From positions 806,001 through 870,000 of the forward strand of contig NZ_CP092712.1 of NCBI RefSeq assembly GCF_023983475.1: a stretch of DNA of 64,000 nt, read 5' to 3'. The DNA is from Aliivibrio fischeri ATCC 7744 = JCM 18803 = DSM 507. Its GTDB lineage: Bacteria; Pseudomonadota; Gammaproteobacteria; Enterobacterales; Vibrionaceae. Under the pieces are notes generated by a model. The model saw only the letters and a list, made by a program, of their open reading frames with translations. It made no database searches and had not been told where the DNA came from. Shown here in pieces: positions 38,566-47,818 of this stretch (its first letter is position 1; every line of letters begins with the position of its first letter). Both the position numbers and the translations under genes were made by a program.

Positions 38566-38600
38566 CCCTAGTCCCTAGTCCCTAGTCCCTAGTCCCTAAT
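38566..38600. repeat. CCCTAGT heptamer array, right part
   Basis: Four perfect CCCTAGT units and a final CCCTAAT. The first CCC is the target duplication of the IS. The TAG stop codon of the copG-like gene (minus strand) lies inside the final unit. Confidence 0.9.
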
Positions 38601-39033
38601 TATGCGTATTAAATAACGCTAATTTTCCATTTTCTTTAAACGCCACAACTTGGTATTTGTCTTTTTTATCTCCATATTCCATCCCCGGAGAGCCCATTGG
38701 CATACCTGGAACGGCTAATCCTTTGTAGTCACGAGGATCAGCAAGAAATTTTTTAATATCAGATGCAGGAATATGACCTTCAAATACATAACCATTAATG
38801 ACTGCGGTATGACAAGAAGTAAGACGAGGATCAACACCTAGTTTTTTCTTAATCGCACTCATGTCTTCATGTTTTTCAGTTGTAACGTCATAACCGTTAT
38901 CTTTCATGTGTTGTTCCCATTCAGTGCAACAACCGCAGTAAGGGGATTTGTAAGAAGTAACTTCGGTTGCTGCAAATGCAGATGAGCTCATTAACATAAG
39001 AGAAGTGAAAGCTATTTTTTTTACGTTTTTCAT
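38596..39033 (-). CDS. copG: Periplasmic DUF411 copper-associated protein (CopG type)
   Basis: A 145-aa exported protein with a signal peptide cleaved after SSAFA. The mature part has a thioredoxin-like fold of the DUF411 family with the Cys-rich site SPYCGCCTEW, a third conserved Cys in RLTSCHTAV and Met-rich MPMGSPGM near the C-terminus, all likely copper ligands. It lies downstream of copA, as in other vibrios where CopG supports copper resistance. The gene symbol follows that usage and should not be confused with the CopG plasmid repressor. Confidence 0.87.
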   Translation of the reverse strand: MKNVKKIAFTSLMLMSSSAFAATEVTSYKSPYCGCCTEWEQHMKDNGYDVTTEKHEDMSAIKKKLGVDPRLTSCHTAVINGYVFEGHIPASDIKKFLADPRDYKGLAVPGMPMGSPGMEYGDKKDKYQVVAFKENGKLALFNTHN

Positions 39034-39049
39034 GGTGATATTCCACTAT

Positions 39050-39124
39050 TTACTTTGAATTAGGTGAAAGCCAGAACCAATAAACAATGGCGACTATTAA
39101 AGAAATACCAACTATATTAATCAT
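39050..39124 (-). CDS. 24-aa membrane peptide between copA and copG
   Basis: Short ORF that starts MINIVGIS, is one hydrophobic helix with YWFW near its C end and finishes with a polar SPNSK tail. It has a good ribosome-binding site (AGGTG, 8 nt before the ATG) 12 bp after the copA stop, and ends 16 bp before the copG-like ATG. Position, codon continuity and the single membrane helix suggest a real small protein of the copper operon. I recall small ORFs in the same place in other vibrio copper loci, but cannot verify that here. Confidence 0.6.
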   Translation of the reverse strand: MINIVGISLIVAIVYWFWLSPNSK

Positions 39125-39136
39125 GAGTTTCACCTG

Positions 39137-41818
39137 TTACTTTTGTTGAGATTGAGGAGTAAAAAGTCGTAACCTATTTGCATTAGTTACCACTGTTATA
39201 GATGAAAGAGCCATTGCAGCACCAGCAACCACAGGGCTTAAAAGCATGCCAGTAAATGGGAATAAAATGCCTGCCGCAACAGGGATTCCAATGGTATTGT
39301 ATATAAATGCACCAAATAGATTTTGCTTCATATTTTTCATGGTTGCTTTGGATAATGTAATGGCATTGACTGCAGTTAATAAAGAGTGATTCATTAACGT
39401 TAAATGTGCACTTTCAATTGCAACATCGCTGCCATTGCCCATTGCAATACCGACTTCAGCTTGTGCTAGTGCTGGGGCATCATTAATACCATCGCCTATC
39501 ATGGCTACTTTTTTGCCTTGTTTTTGCAGTTCTTGGATTGCTTGCGCTTTACCATCAGGTAATACACCAGCAATGATTTGATTGATCCCTAGTTCTTTTG
39601 CTACGTGCTCAGCAGTCTCTTTACGATCGCCAGTTAACATGACCACATCAATACCAAGTTGGTTAAATTGCTTGATGGCAGCTTTGGAATCTAAGCGAAT
39701 GGCATCACTAACCTGAATAACCCCGATACACTCTTGCTCATTAGCCACATATAAAGGTGTTGCTGATGGTGAAATTGAAATATCAGGACTTGGTATGTTG
39801 TTCTTAGCAAGGTAGCGACGGTTACCAATAAAGATGACATTACCATTTACTTTAGCTGATGCGCCTAGGCCCAGTTCAGCCGTAAAATTTGTACTAGTAA
39901 GAGGTATCCAATGATTGTCATTTAAATAATTCACAACAGCTAAAGCTAATGGATGCTCAGAATGAACTTCGACTGCTGCTGCGAGTGAAATTACTTCTTT
40001 TTCATCGAATTGATTGAAGACGGTTACCTTAGTTACTCTTGGCTTTCCTTCCGTTAATGTTCCTGTTTTATCAACAACAACTGTATCGATGGTGCTTGCA
40101 GTTTGAAGTACGTCAGCATCTTTAATTAATGCACCAAATTCAGCTGCTTTACCAATTCCTACTGTCACAGACATAGGCGTTGCTAATCCAAGGGCACAAG
40201 GACAAGCGATAATTAGAACCGTAGTGGCGACAACTAACATATAACTTGATGTTGGCTCTGGACCAAAGTTATACCAAATAAGTGCTGATAGAATAGCGAT
40301 AATCATAACGCTCGGAACAAAGATTGATGATATTTTATCTGCCAATTTAGCTAATTTAGGTTTACTGCTCTGTGCATTTCGTACCATGGTAATAATACGA
40401 GCGAGCATGGTGTGCTCACCAACTTTCGTCGCTTTAAAGGTAAAGCTTCCTTGTTGATTGATGGTACCGGCATGTACGGCATTACCTAAGGATTTTAAGC
40501 TCGGTATTGGCTCTCCAGTTAACATGGCTTCATCAAGATAGCTCTCACCACTTAAGATAGTGCCATCAACGGGAATTTTTTCACCGGGTTTAATTTTAAT
40601 TACCATTCCTTCAACAACTTGAGCGACAGGCAAGGTAACCTCTTGGCTATCAATAATAACGGTAGCCGTTTGTGGTTGTAAGTTGATCAGTTTTTCAATG
40701 GCATTTGACGTGCGATTTCTGGCTTTAGTTTCAATGAGGTTACCCAGTGTAATTAAGCCTAAGATCATTGCTGTTGCTTCAAAATACACATGACGAGCTT
40801 GTTCTGGGAAGAATTCAGGAAAAAGAACTAGTGCCATGGAATATAGCCAAGCAGAGCCTGTGCCTAATGCAACTAAGGTATCCATTGTCGCTCTATGGTG
40901 AGTAAAGGCCTTCCATGCGTTGACAAAAAAGTGTCTACCAGCCGTCAGTAATAATCCTAAACAAATAATCCCAATAACTCCCCAAGCAAGTTGGTCGTAA
41001 GTATTTGATATTTGCATATTGCCACCGAAAACACCCCATAACATAAGCGGAGCGCCGATGCTTAGTGATAGGATTGTATTTCTTTTATGCTCCGCGGTTG
41101 TTTTTAGAAATTGCTCTTTTTGTCGCTTTCTACGCTGCTCTTCACTGACGCTTAGCTCTGCTCCATAACCGCCATCTTCAATGCTTTTGATTAATGTTGG
41201 TACATCGATATCGCCATGAACGAGCGCGGTGCGTTCAGCAAGATTAACCGTCACTGAGTGTACGTTTTTATTTTGTGCAATGATTTTTTCAACAGAAGAT
41301 ACGCAGCTCGCACACGTCATTCCAGACAATATTAATTGTGTCGTTTTTTCTGATGAATGGTTGATATTGTCTGTTTTTGAGCTATCAGATAGAGGCGTTT
41401 GTTCCTCTTGATTATCAGATGCAGGTGATACGGAACTTGCGTGAAAGCCAATAGACTCAATGAGGTCGATAATGTGTTGTTGCGAGTGAGTGGTTTCTAA
41501 TTTCAATAGTGTTGTTGAAATAGACGTAATACTGGAATGCGATAAATCACTTAACGCTTCTTTGGTTTTATTGACGCACTTATCACAATTTAATCCAGAT
41601 AAATAAAGAGTGACATCTTGTGCTTTAGGGACGGAGTATCCCAGCTCTGTGATTAATTTAACCACCTCTTGATAAGAGAGACTGGTGGTTAGCTTTGTAT
41701 CCGTTTTAGTTACCGAGTATTGCTGTACATGCGGATTGTCTGCAAATGCTTTTTCTATTTTTGCAATACAACGACCACAATTTAATCCCGCTAAAGGCAG
41801 ATTGAATTCTTGACTCAT
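39137..41818 (-). CDS. copA: Copper-exporting P1B-type ATPase
   Basis: Inner-membrane Cu(I) efflux pump of 893 aa. The N-terminus has three heavy-metal-binding repeats: GLNCGRC, GLNCDKC and GMTCASC. Eight membrane helices follow. The transport motif is CPC (IIACPCALG), the phosphorylation site DKTGTLTEG and the hinge GDGINDAPAL. Two HMA repeats are usual in enterobacteria, so the third is an addition. It is divergent from cueR and preceded by a MerR-type promoter. Confidence 0.95.
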   Translation of the reverse strand: MSQEFNLPLAGLNCGRCIAKIEKAFADNPHVQQYSVTKTDTKLTTSLSYQEVVKLITELGYSVPKAQDVTLYLSGLNCDKCVNKTKEALSDLSHSSITSISTTLLKLETTHSQQHIIDLIESIGFHASSVSPASDNQEEQTPLSDSSKTDNINHSSEKTTQLILSGMTCASCVSSVEKIIAQNKNVHSVTVNLAERTALVHGDIDVPTLIKSIEDGGYGAELSVSEEQRRKRQKEQFLKTTAEHKRNTILSLSIGAPLMLWGVFGGNMQISNTYDQLAWGVIGIICLGLLLTAGRHFFVNAWKAFTHHRATMDTLVALGTGSAWLYSMALVLFPEFFPEQARHVYFEATAMILGLITLGNLIETKARNRTSNAIEKLINLQPQTATVIIDSQEVTLPVAQVVEGMVIKIKPGEKIPVDGTILSGESYLDEAMLTGEPIPSLKSLGNAVHAGTINQQGSFTFKATKVGEHTMLARIITMVRNAQSSKPKLAKLADKISSIFVPSVMIIAILSALIWYNFGPEPTSSYMLVVATTVLIIACPCALGLATPMSVTVGIGKAAEFGALIKDADVLQTASTIDTVVVDKTGTLTEGKPRVTKVTVFNQFDEKEVISLAAAVEVHSEHPLALAVVNYLNDNHWIPLTSTNFTAELGLGASAKVNGNVIFIGNRRYLAKNNIPSPDISISPSATPLYVANEQECIGVIQVSDAIRLDSKAAIKQFNQLGIDVVMLTGDRKETAEHVAKELGINQIIAGVLPDGKAQAIQELQKQGKKVAMIGDGINDAPALAQAEVGIAMGNGSDVAIESAHLTLMNHSLLTAVNAITLSKATMKNMKQNLFGAFIYNTIGIPVAAGILFPFTGMLLSPVVAGAAMALSSITVVTNANRLRLFTPQSQQK

Positions 41819-41850
41819 AATAACCTCGATAACCTATCTTGATATTAGGC

Positions 41851-41881
41851 ATCATAAACCTTACAGTTAATGGAAGGTCAA
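41851..41881 (-). promoter_or_regulatory. CueR-type promoter of copA
   Basis: On the minus strand -35 TTGACC (41876-41881) and -10 TATGAT (41851-41856) are separated by 19 bp, the overlong spacer that MerR-family activators correct. A dyad ACCTT...AAGGT (41858-41878) fills the spacer. Confidence 0.9.
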
Positions 41882-41903
41882 GAAGAAAAGTAAAGAGAGT
41901 TGT

Positions 41904-42305
41904 ATGAACATAAGTGAAGTAGCGAAATTAACTGGATTAACAGCAAAAGCAATTCGTTTTTATGAAAGTAAAGGGATAATAAAAGAGGCGAGTCGTGGCG
42001 CAAATGGGTATCGTCAATATACACAACATCAAGTGGATGAGTTGTTACTTATCCGTCGCTCAAGGTTAGTTGGATTTAACTTAGATGAATGTCAAGAGCT
42101 GTTAAATTTATCGAATAATCCAAATAGACGAAGTGCGGATGTAAAACAAAAAACACTAGAAAAGGTTTCAGAAATAGAAACTAAGATAGAAGAGCTAGAA
42201 AGGATGAAGAAAACGTTATTAGATCTAGCTGATACATGTCCTGGTGATGATAGTAATGACTGTCCAATCATTAAAGGATTAACCTGTTGTCATGAGAATA
42301 AATAA
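41904..42305 (+). CDS. cueR: Copper-responsive MerR-family regulator CueR
   Basis: Transcription activator of 133 aa that senses Cu(I) and switches on copA. N-terminal winged helix-turn-helix: [27 protein letters not shown] dimerisation helix and the metal loop follow, with two Cys about 8 apart ([12 protein letters not shown]) and a further CC at GLTCCHENK. Its divergent position and the operator in the 85-bp gap with copA make the target clear. Confidence 0.93.
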   Translation: MNISEVAKLTGLTAKAIRFYESKGIIKEASRGANGYRQYTQHQVDELLLIRRSRLVGFNLDECQELLNLSNNPNRRSADVKQKTLEKVSEIETKIEELERMKKTLLDLADTCPGDDSNDCPIIKGLTCCHENK

Positions 42306-42340
42306 CAACAGGTTAAATAATGACAGGTTATATGCTTACT

Positions 42341-43195
42341 TTAATAAAGTAGAGAATAGAGTTGGCGACGGAATTTACCAGCGATAGGGTTACCTTGACC
42401 TAGAGCTGATAAAATATCCATCATCACTTTTTTTACTTGGCCATCTTGAGCATTAAGATCGTTAACTAATATCGCCATTAAAATCTCTAACGCCTCTTCT
42501 TGGCGATTCACTTGACTGTATTGAATAGCAAGCTCTAATGCGACTTCTGTATTAGTTGGATCTGCGTTGTGTTTTTCTTCTAATGCTTGGATTTCAGGTG
42601 TATTACCTGCTTGCTTATGCAGTTCAAGCTTAGCAACTAATTCTTTATATTTACTATCTTGATCTTGCATTAAAATTTCAGACAAGACGCTTTCAGCTTG
42701 CTCATAAGCTTGTGTTTCAATATAGCATTGAGCGATATGAAGCTTGATCTGCCCATTGCCACCAAAATGATCTAATAAAGCAAGCAACATAGGAAGTGCC
42801 GCTTGGTATTCACCCTCTTCAACTAATTTAAACGCTTGACCTAATTGAAGCTCTTCTTGACTAGGTAAGTGTTTGCTTAACATATCTTGGATGGCTTCAA
42901 TTGTTTGAGGACCACCCATACCATCTACGGCTTGACCATTTTTAAATAAAGCAATAGTAGGTAATGTTTGCACACCAAATTGTTGAGCAAGGCCTTGTTG
43001 TTCTTGGCAATTAAGTAGGGCAAGGGTAACAGCATCACCGTATTGTTGGGCAAGCTGTTGAAGTGCAGGTATTACAGAAAGGCTTTCTTGGCTCATTGGC
43101 GCCCAGAAGTGAATCAACACAGGGGTTTGCACTGAGCTTTCTATAATTTGCTGGAAATTTTGTTCGTTCAATTCAACGCTATGTTCTGCTTGCAT
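42341..43195 (-). CDS. ybbN: Thioredoxin-fold co-chaperone YbbN/CnoX
   Basis: A 284-aa protein with a thioredoxin-like N-terminal domain followed by TPR repeats. The active-site position reads FWAPMSQESL, with no CxxC and no Cys at all, so it cannot do thioredoxin redox chemistry; the E. coli homologue keeps one Cys. The cis-Pro (QTLPTIAL) remains. The E. coli homologue holds unfolded proteins and transfers them to DnaK and GroEL. ybbO lies upstream on the same strand, but a 328-bp gap separates them. Confidence 0.92.
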   Translation of the reverse strand: MQAEHSVELNEQNFQQIIESSVQTPVLIHFWAPMSQESLSVIPALQQLAQQYGDAVTLALLNCQEQQGLAQQFGVQTLPTIALFKNGQAVDGMGGPQTIEAIQDMLSKHLPSQEELQLGQAFKLVEEGEYQAALPMLLALLDHFGGNGQIKLHIAQCYIETQAYEQAESVLSEILMQDQDSKYKELVAKLELHKQAGNTPEIQALEEKHNADPTNTEVALELAIQYSQVNRQEEALEILMAILVNDLNAQDGQVKKVMMDILSALGQGNPIAGKFRRQLYSLLY

Positions 43196-43275
43196 ATCTT
43201 GTCCTAAAATCAGAATTATCTCTTTTAGTAGATATATGGCGTTAGTGGGCTATTTTCAAGGAGACAAAAAACAAG

Positions 43276-43305
43276 AAAGCCACGATATTAATATATTGTG
43301 GCTTT
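43276..43305. terminator. Hairpin between ybbN and a small ORF
   Basis: AAAGCCAC and GTGGCTTT arms, extended by ATAT pairs, with T-rich sequence on both sides. On the minus strand it could end a transcript coming from the small ORF at 43394. Confidence 0.65.
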
Positions 43306-43328
43306 TTGTTTGCAAGCAAAGGTTACTA

Positions 43329-43394
43329 TTAGATCAGTATGAATACCGCAACCGCTACACTCACACAGATCCAGTTAATTTTTCCTAGTGTCAT
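43329..43394 (-). CDS. Possible 21-aa membrane peptide
   Basis: Starts MTLGKINW and continues as one hydrophobic helix rich in Val and Ile (VSVAVAVF). A clear ribosome-binding site GAGGGAAGT precedes the ATG, and a terminator-like hairpin follows about 25 bp after the stop. A weak -10 (TACTAT, 43423-43428) lies upstream. No family recognised. Confidence 0.42.
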   Translation of the reverse strand: MTLGKINWICVSVAVAVFILI

Positions 43395-43523
43395 ACTTCC
43401 CTCGAAAACACTAATCGACCAGATAGTATTAAATATACGATTGCTTTATGACACTAATATTACATTTTTATCTTTTTCTCGTATTTATTAAAAATTACAC
43501 AGTGGTGGCGGTATAAAGTTACA

Positions 43524-44351
43524 TTAATCACTCTTATTTAAGATCTTATCGAGGATTTTTGTTGGTAAAATACGTTTAAGAAATGCAAATAAATAGGTTG
43601 GAAAGGTAACCCGATACCTTACTTTTGGTTTTGTGGAATTTAAGGCGTGTAGTAATGGGGAAATTACGGCGGTTGATGGTAAAACAAACGCACTACCTGA
43701 CTTTTCTTTTTCGAGTCTTTGTTGCTGAATAAGGTATTTTTCCTTATGAGGGCTATTTTCTACATCTATCCATTTATTAAATGCTTTCAATGCGTTAGAG
43801 CGAAATTCGGTTTCTATTGGCCCAGGTTCAATTAAGCAGACTTTAATGTTTGTATCTGATAGTTCTAGACGTAACGTATCTGTCCAACCTTCAATAGCAA
43901 ATTTTGATGCGTTATAAGCTCCACGGTATTTCATGGCAACAATGCCTAAAACAGAGCTGTTTTGAATGATACGTCCTTGATTTTGTTCTCTCATAATAGG
44001 GAGTAATTCTGTTACTAACTGATGCCAACCAAAGAAATTAGCTTCGAACTGTTCTTTTAAGGCATCACGAGGTAGATCTTCGAGTGCGCCTGCCTGTCCA
44101 TAAGCCCCATTATTAAATAAAGCGTATAATTTTCCATCAGTTAGTGTTTTTATTTTTTGCACTGCATCACTAACGCTCTTAGGGTCATTATAATCGAGTT
44201 GTAAGCAAGTGAGTCCTTCCTTCTGAAGTCGAATAACATCTTCTTCTTTTCTACATGAGGCGATAACATCAAAGCCGTGTTGCTGTAATTGGTGAGCTGC
44301 GGTATATCCGATACCTGTAGAGCAGCCAGTTATAAATATAGAACGCTTCAT
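43524..44351 (-). CDS. ybbO: Short-chain dehydrogenase YbbO
   Basis: NADP-dependent SDR of 275 aa. Cofactor motif TGCSTGIGYTAA, structural NNGAYG, and the catalytic YxxxK as YNASK with Ser upstream (NSSVLG). The C-terminal hydrophobic stretch YLFAFLKRILPTKILDKIL may attach it to the membrane. E. coli YbbO, also next to ybbN, reduces aldehydes; the substrate here is unknown. Confidence 0.88.
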   Translation of the reverse strand: MKRSIFITGCSTGIGYTAAHQLQQHGFDVIASCRKEEDVIRLQKEGLTCLQLDYNDPKSVSDAVQKIKTLTDGKLYALFNNGAYGQAGALEDLPRDALKEQFEANFFGWHQLVTELLPIMREQNQGRIIQNSSVLGIVAMKYRGAYNASKFAIEGWTDTLRLELSDTNIKVCLIEPGPIETEFRSNALKAFNKWIDVENSPHKEKYLIQQQRLEKEKSGSAFVLPSTAVISPLLHALNSTKPKVRYRVTFPTYLFAFLKRILPTKILDKILNKSD

Positions 44352-44488
44352 AAATCCCTATAAATGTTTATTAGCAAACCAAATAAGTATATAGACCTTA
44401 TTTTCGTTGACATAAGTACAATAGAAAACAGTATAAAGTAGGGGTTATAGAATTGATAATTTGAGTGTGAGATTTTGCGTATAAAATA

Positions 44489-44518
44489 AAAAAGCCAATA
44501 ATACTATTGGCTTTTTTT
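44489..44518 (-). terminator. Terminator of proVWX
   Basis: AAAAAGCCAATA / TATTGGCTTTTT with a 4-nt loop and flanking A- and T-runs, just after the proX stop. Confidence 0.88.
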
Positions 44519-44534
44519 GGAGTATGACGAAGGA

Positions 44535-45542
44535 TTACATCGCTGCTTTTTTCGCTTCATTTATCCAAGAGTCAAATAAATTACGGTTTGCTTTTATCCA
44601 ACCATTGACGTGAGATTCAATATCAGCAGTGCTGTTTTTACCTTTACTCATCATCATGTTTTGCGCACTCACATCGTTGATGTTTAGCTTAATTATTTCA
44701 AATAACCTTGCAGCTGCTGGGTTTTGTGCCGCAAATTCTTTATTCGCAATAATGCGCATAGAGTTCATTTCAAAACCGTAGTTTTTGCCATTTGATAATG
44801 TGGTATCTACATTTTTACGTTCCCCTGGTAATGCAGAGAAAGGTACTTCTAACCAAACAACGTCTTTATTTGGTACTAGAACACCACTTACCCAGTAAGG
44901 TGTCCACGTATAGTAGAGAATTGGCTCGCCATTTTTATAACGTGAAATCGTATCAGCAATAATTGCTGCGTAGTTACCTTGGTTATGTGTGACAGTATCT
45001 TCAAGTTGATAAGTCTCAATTTGGTGTTCGATTACCATTTCACAACCCCAACCAGGGTTACAACCAGTAAGATCTGCTTTGCCATCACCATCAGCATCAA
45101 ATAATTTAGCTATCTTTGGATCTTTTAATTGACCAATATTAGTGATGCCATATTTCTCTGCTGTTTTTTTATCAATTAAGTAACCTTGAGCTGCGCCACT
45201 TACGTATTGGCCTTGACGGTAGAATTTGTCATCTCCACCAGACATTGTGTATTTATCGGCATGAAGAGGGAACCATCCAACAGCAAGAAATGTTGCATCG
45301 CCTTTAGCAATTGATGTGTAAGCAACGTTGTAATCCACTTCTTTTGTTGGTTGTACATCATAACCAAGTTCTTCAAGAGCACGATTTACAATCGAGGTTT
45401 GAAATGTTTCTTCAGCAACTGTTGATTGAAGAGCTTGAACGCTAACTCCTTCTCCTGGAAGCTTTTCAGCCCAAACATTAGTAGATAAAGCTAATGTCGA
45501 AACGATACTGGCTGTTAGTGCTTTCTTCCATGAATTAATCAT
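44535..45542 (-). CDS. proX: Glycine betaine/proline-betaine binding protein ProX
   Basis: Periplasmic ligand-binding subunit of the osmoprotectant ABC transporter. The 335-aa precursor has a signal peptide cleaved near NVWAEK. OpuAC-family features include Trp residues of the betaine cage (VGWFPLHAD and YYTWTPYWV) and the GCNPGWGCE region. It is the last gene of the operon and starts 2 bp after proW. Confidence 0.93.
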   Translation of the reverse strand: MINSWKKALTASIVSTLALSTNVWAEKLPGEGVSVQALQSTVAEETFQTSIVNRALEELGYDVQPTKEVDYNVAYTSIAKGDATFLAVGWFPLHADKYTMSGGDDKFYRQGQYVSGAAQGYLIDKKTAEKYGITNIGQLKDPKIAKLFDADGDGKADLTGCNPGWGCEMVIEHQIETYQLEDTVTHNQGNYAAIIADTISRYKNGEPILYYTWTPYWVSGVLVPNKDVVWLEVPFSALPGERKNVDTTLSNGKNYGFEMNSMRIIANKEFAAQNPAAARLFEIIKLNINDVSAQNMMMSKGKNSTADIESHVNGWIKANRNLFDSWINEAKKAAM

Positions 45543-45544
45543 TC

Positions 45545-46627
45545 TTATTTCTCCTTAAGTTTCAGTTCTTGTTTTGGTTCTTTTTTTTGAGCAAATATTT
45601 TTAATAAGATGGCGACAGGTCCCATTTGATACCAACGTAATTTGGTATTGCCTGCGTTTACACCTAATACTTGAGTGATTCTATCGAGTAAAATGGCAAG
45701 GATAACAATACCTAGACCACCAACGGCAGCCAGCCCCATATCCAATCGTCCAATACCTCGTAATACCATTTGACCTAAACCACCTACAGCAATCATAGAT
45801 GCGATAACAACCATAGACAGAGATAACATTAGGGTTTGGTTTACACCAGCCATGATAGTTGGCAGCGCTAGAGGTAATTGGATTCGATAAAGCATCTGTT
45901 TTTTATTCGCACCAAAAGAGTGTCCAGCTTCAATAAGGTCGGTAGGTACTTGCTGAATACCGAGTATGGTTAAACGAACAACCGGAGGTAGAGCAAAAAT
46001 GATGGTTACGACTACACCTGGAACATTACCAATACCAAATAGCATAACGATTGGAACTAAATAAACGAATGCAGGGGTGGTTTGCATTGCATCTAAGATA
46101 GGTCTAATAAATTTGGCTGCAGTGCGACTCCTTGCTAACCAGATCCCCATAGGGAGTCCGATAAGTAAACAGAAAAACACAGAGGTCATAACCAGAGCAA
46201 GGGTTGTCATCGCTTGTGACCAAGCACCGATAAGCCCTATAAATAACAGTGAAATTGCAGTGGATACTCCAAGCTTTAGATTTGAAAATTGCCACGCAAG
46301 TAAAAATAAAATAAGCAACATGAATGGCGCAGGTGTTGATACAAGAGCGGTTTCAAAAGAGCTTAAAATAAAGTCGATAGGAACACGTATTGCTTGAAAT
46401 AGGGGGCGACCATGCTCCACCAACCAATTTAATCCAGATTCAACCCATGTATCTACAGGAAGAACCGCTTCTTCAAATGGGTTTAGAATATCAAAAGATT
46501 TAGTGTCGACTGCTTCTGTTGTTAACCAATCGTTTGAAGATGCTGATTCGCTTGCTTGACCCCAAGGATCGTTTGATTGAGTTTCATTTTGTGACCATGG
46601 ATCATTTGTTGTTTGATTTGCTGACAT
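45545..46627 (-). CDS. proW: Glycine betaine ABC transporter permease ProW
   Basis: Inner-membrane permease of 360 aa. The N-terminal 75 residues are polar and Asn/Gln/Ser-rich ([17 protein letters not shown]), with NDPW-type repeats, before the first membrane segment, as in the long E. coli ProW. The BPD-type EAA loop reads [24 protein letters not shown]. The gene lies 3 bp after proV. Confidence 0.94.
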   Translation of the reverse strand: MSANQTTNDPWSQNETQSNDPWGQASESASSNDWLTTEAVDTKSFDILNPFEEAVLPVDTWVESGLNWLVEHGRPLFQAIRVPIDFILSSFETALVSTPAPFMLLILFLLAWQFSNLKLGVSTAISLLFIGLIGAWSQAMTTLALVMTSVFFCLLIGLPMGIWLARSRTAAKFIRPILDAMQTTPAFVYLVPIVMLFGIGNVPGVVVTIIFALPPVVRLTILGIQQVPTDLIEAGHSFGANKKQMLYRIQLPLALPTIMAGVNQTLMLSLSMVVIASMIAVGGLGQMVLRGIGRLDMGLAAVGGLGIVILAILLDRITQVLGVNAGNTKLRWYQMGPVAILLKIFAQKKEPKQELKLKEK

Positions 46628-46630
46628 GAC

Positions 46631-47818
46631 TTATCCCTTATCTAACGTTTGTAGAAGTCGTGATTTAGTCACAACACCAAAGTAATTACCGTTTTTGTCA
46701 ACGACAGGAACGGAATAAGGAACGTCAGCAACAATACCTAAAATATCATTAATTGGTTGTTCAGGTGTAAGAGTGACGCCATTTGCCAATTGAGCACTTA
46801 TTAATGAATTATGGTCATTATGAGCTTCACGAAGAGAGTCGACAGAGACTATGCCAGAGTAGTGGTTACTTTTATCGACAATAATCCCATATTCGCGATC
46901 ATTATCAATTAAGATTTGAAGAGCTGAAGCTGGGCCATCATGTTCTGATTTTTTAAAAACAGCGGCAGGCTTTTTTCGTGCAATATCTTTAGCCGTTAAA
47001 ACGCTAGCAACATTTACACCTCTGAAAAATGCTTCAACATAGTCATTGGCTGGATTATTAAGGATATCATCTGGAGTGCCTACTTGAACGACTTCACCAT
47101 TTTGCATAATAGCAATGCGATCGCCGATCCTCATCGCTTCATCAAGATCATGAGAGATAAAAACTATCGTGCGTTTATCGTCATTTTGTAAGCGAATGAG
47201 CTCGTCTTGCATTTCAGTTCTGATTAAAGGGTCAAGAGCAGAAAATGCTTCATCCATTAATAAAATATCTGGATCACAAGCTAATGCTCTAGCAAGACCA
47301 ACTCGTTGTTTCATACCACCAGATAGTTCATCAGGATAAGATTCAGAATAGGCACCAAGTCCAACTCTATCTAGCGCTTCTAGTGCATTTGCTTTTCTTT
47401 TTTCCGTATCAACTCCTGCGAGTTCTAAACCAAAAGCTGCATTTTCTATGACTGTCATGTGTGGCATTAGAGCGAAGTTTTGAAAAACCATGGAGATGTT
47501 GTTGCGGCGAACTTGACGAAGTTCTTCTTCTGAAATGTGGGCGATGTCTTTTCCTTTGAGAAACACATTACCTTTTGTTGGTTCGATCAGACGATTGAGA
47601 AGACGAACTAATGTGGATTTTCCAGAACCAGAAAGTCCCATTATTACGAAAATTTCACCTTCTTGAATACTAAGAGAAACATCATTAACTCCAATCGTTA
47701 ATCCCGTTTTCTCAAACACTTGATCTTTATTTGCGCCTTTATCAATCATTGAAAATGCACGTTCAGTGTCTTCTCCAAATACTTTGTACAGTCCCTTAAC
47801 TTCCAGTATGGGATTCAT
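46631..47818 (-). CDS. proV: Glycine betaine ABC transporter ATPase ProV
   Basis: Nucleotide-binding subunit of 395 aa. Walker [10 protein letters not shown], signature [15 protein letters not shown], Walker [14 protein letters not shown] and a C-terminal pair of CBS domains (residues about 280-395), thought to sense ionic strength. It starts the proVWX operon, with a sigma-70-type promoter upstream. Confidence 0.95.
   Translation of the reverse strand: MNPILEVKGLYKVFGEDTERAFSMIDKGANKDQVFEKTGLTIGVNDVSLSIQEGEIFVIMGLSGSGKSTLVRLLNRLIEPTKGNVFLKGKDIAHISEEELRQVRRNNISMVFQNFALMPHMTVIENAAFGLELAGVDTEKRKANALEALDRVGLGAYSESYPDELSGGMKQRVGLARALACDPDILLMDEAFSALDPLIRTEMQDELIRLQNDDKRTIVFISHDLDEAMRIGDRIAIMQNGEVVQVGTPDDILNNPANDYVEAFFRGVNVASVLTAKDIARKKPAAVFKKSEHDGPASALQILIDNDREYGIIVDKSNHYSGIVSVDSLREAHNDHNSLISAQLANGVTLTPEQPINDILGIVADVPYSVPVVDKNGNYFGVVTKSRLLQTLDKG

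Larger units (their letters stand above)
43196..43523. other. 328-bp gap between ybbN and ybbO
   Basis: Contains a terminator-like hairpin, a 21-codon minus-strand ORF with a good ribosome-binding site, and otherwise AT-rich sequence. No larger gene is supported. Confidence 0.6.

Noticed and set aside
37304-38600. Possible CRISPR array because of regularly spaced CCCTAGT repeats
   Set aside because: The units are 7 bp, directly adjacent and without spacers; no cas gene is nearby. It is a minisatellite.
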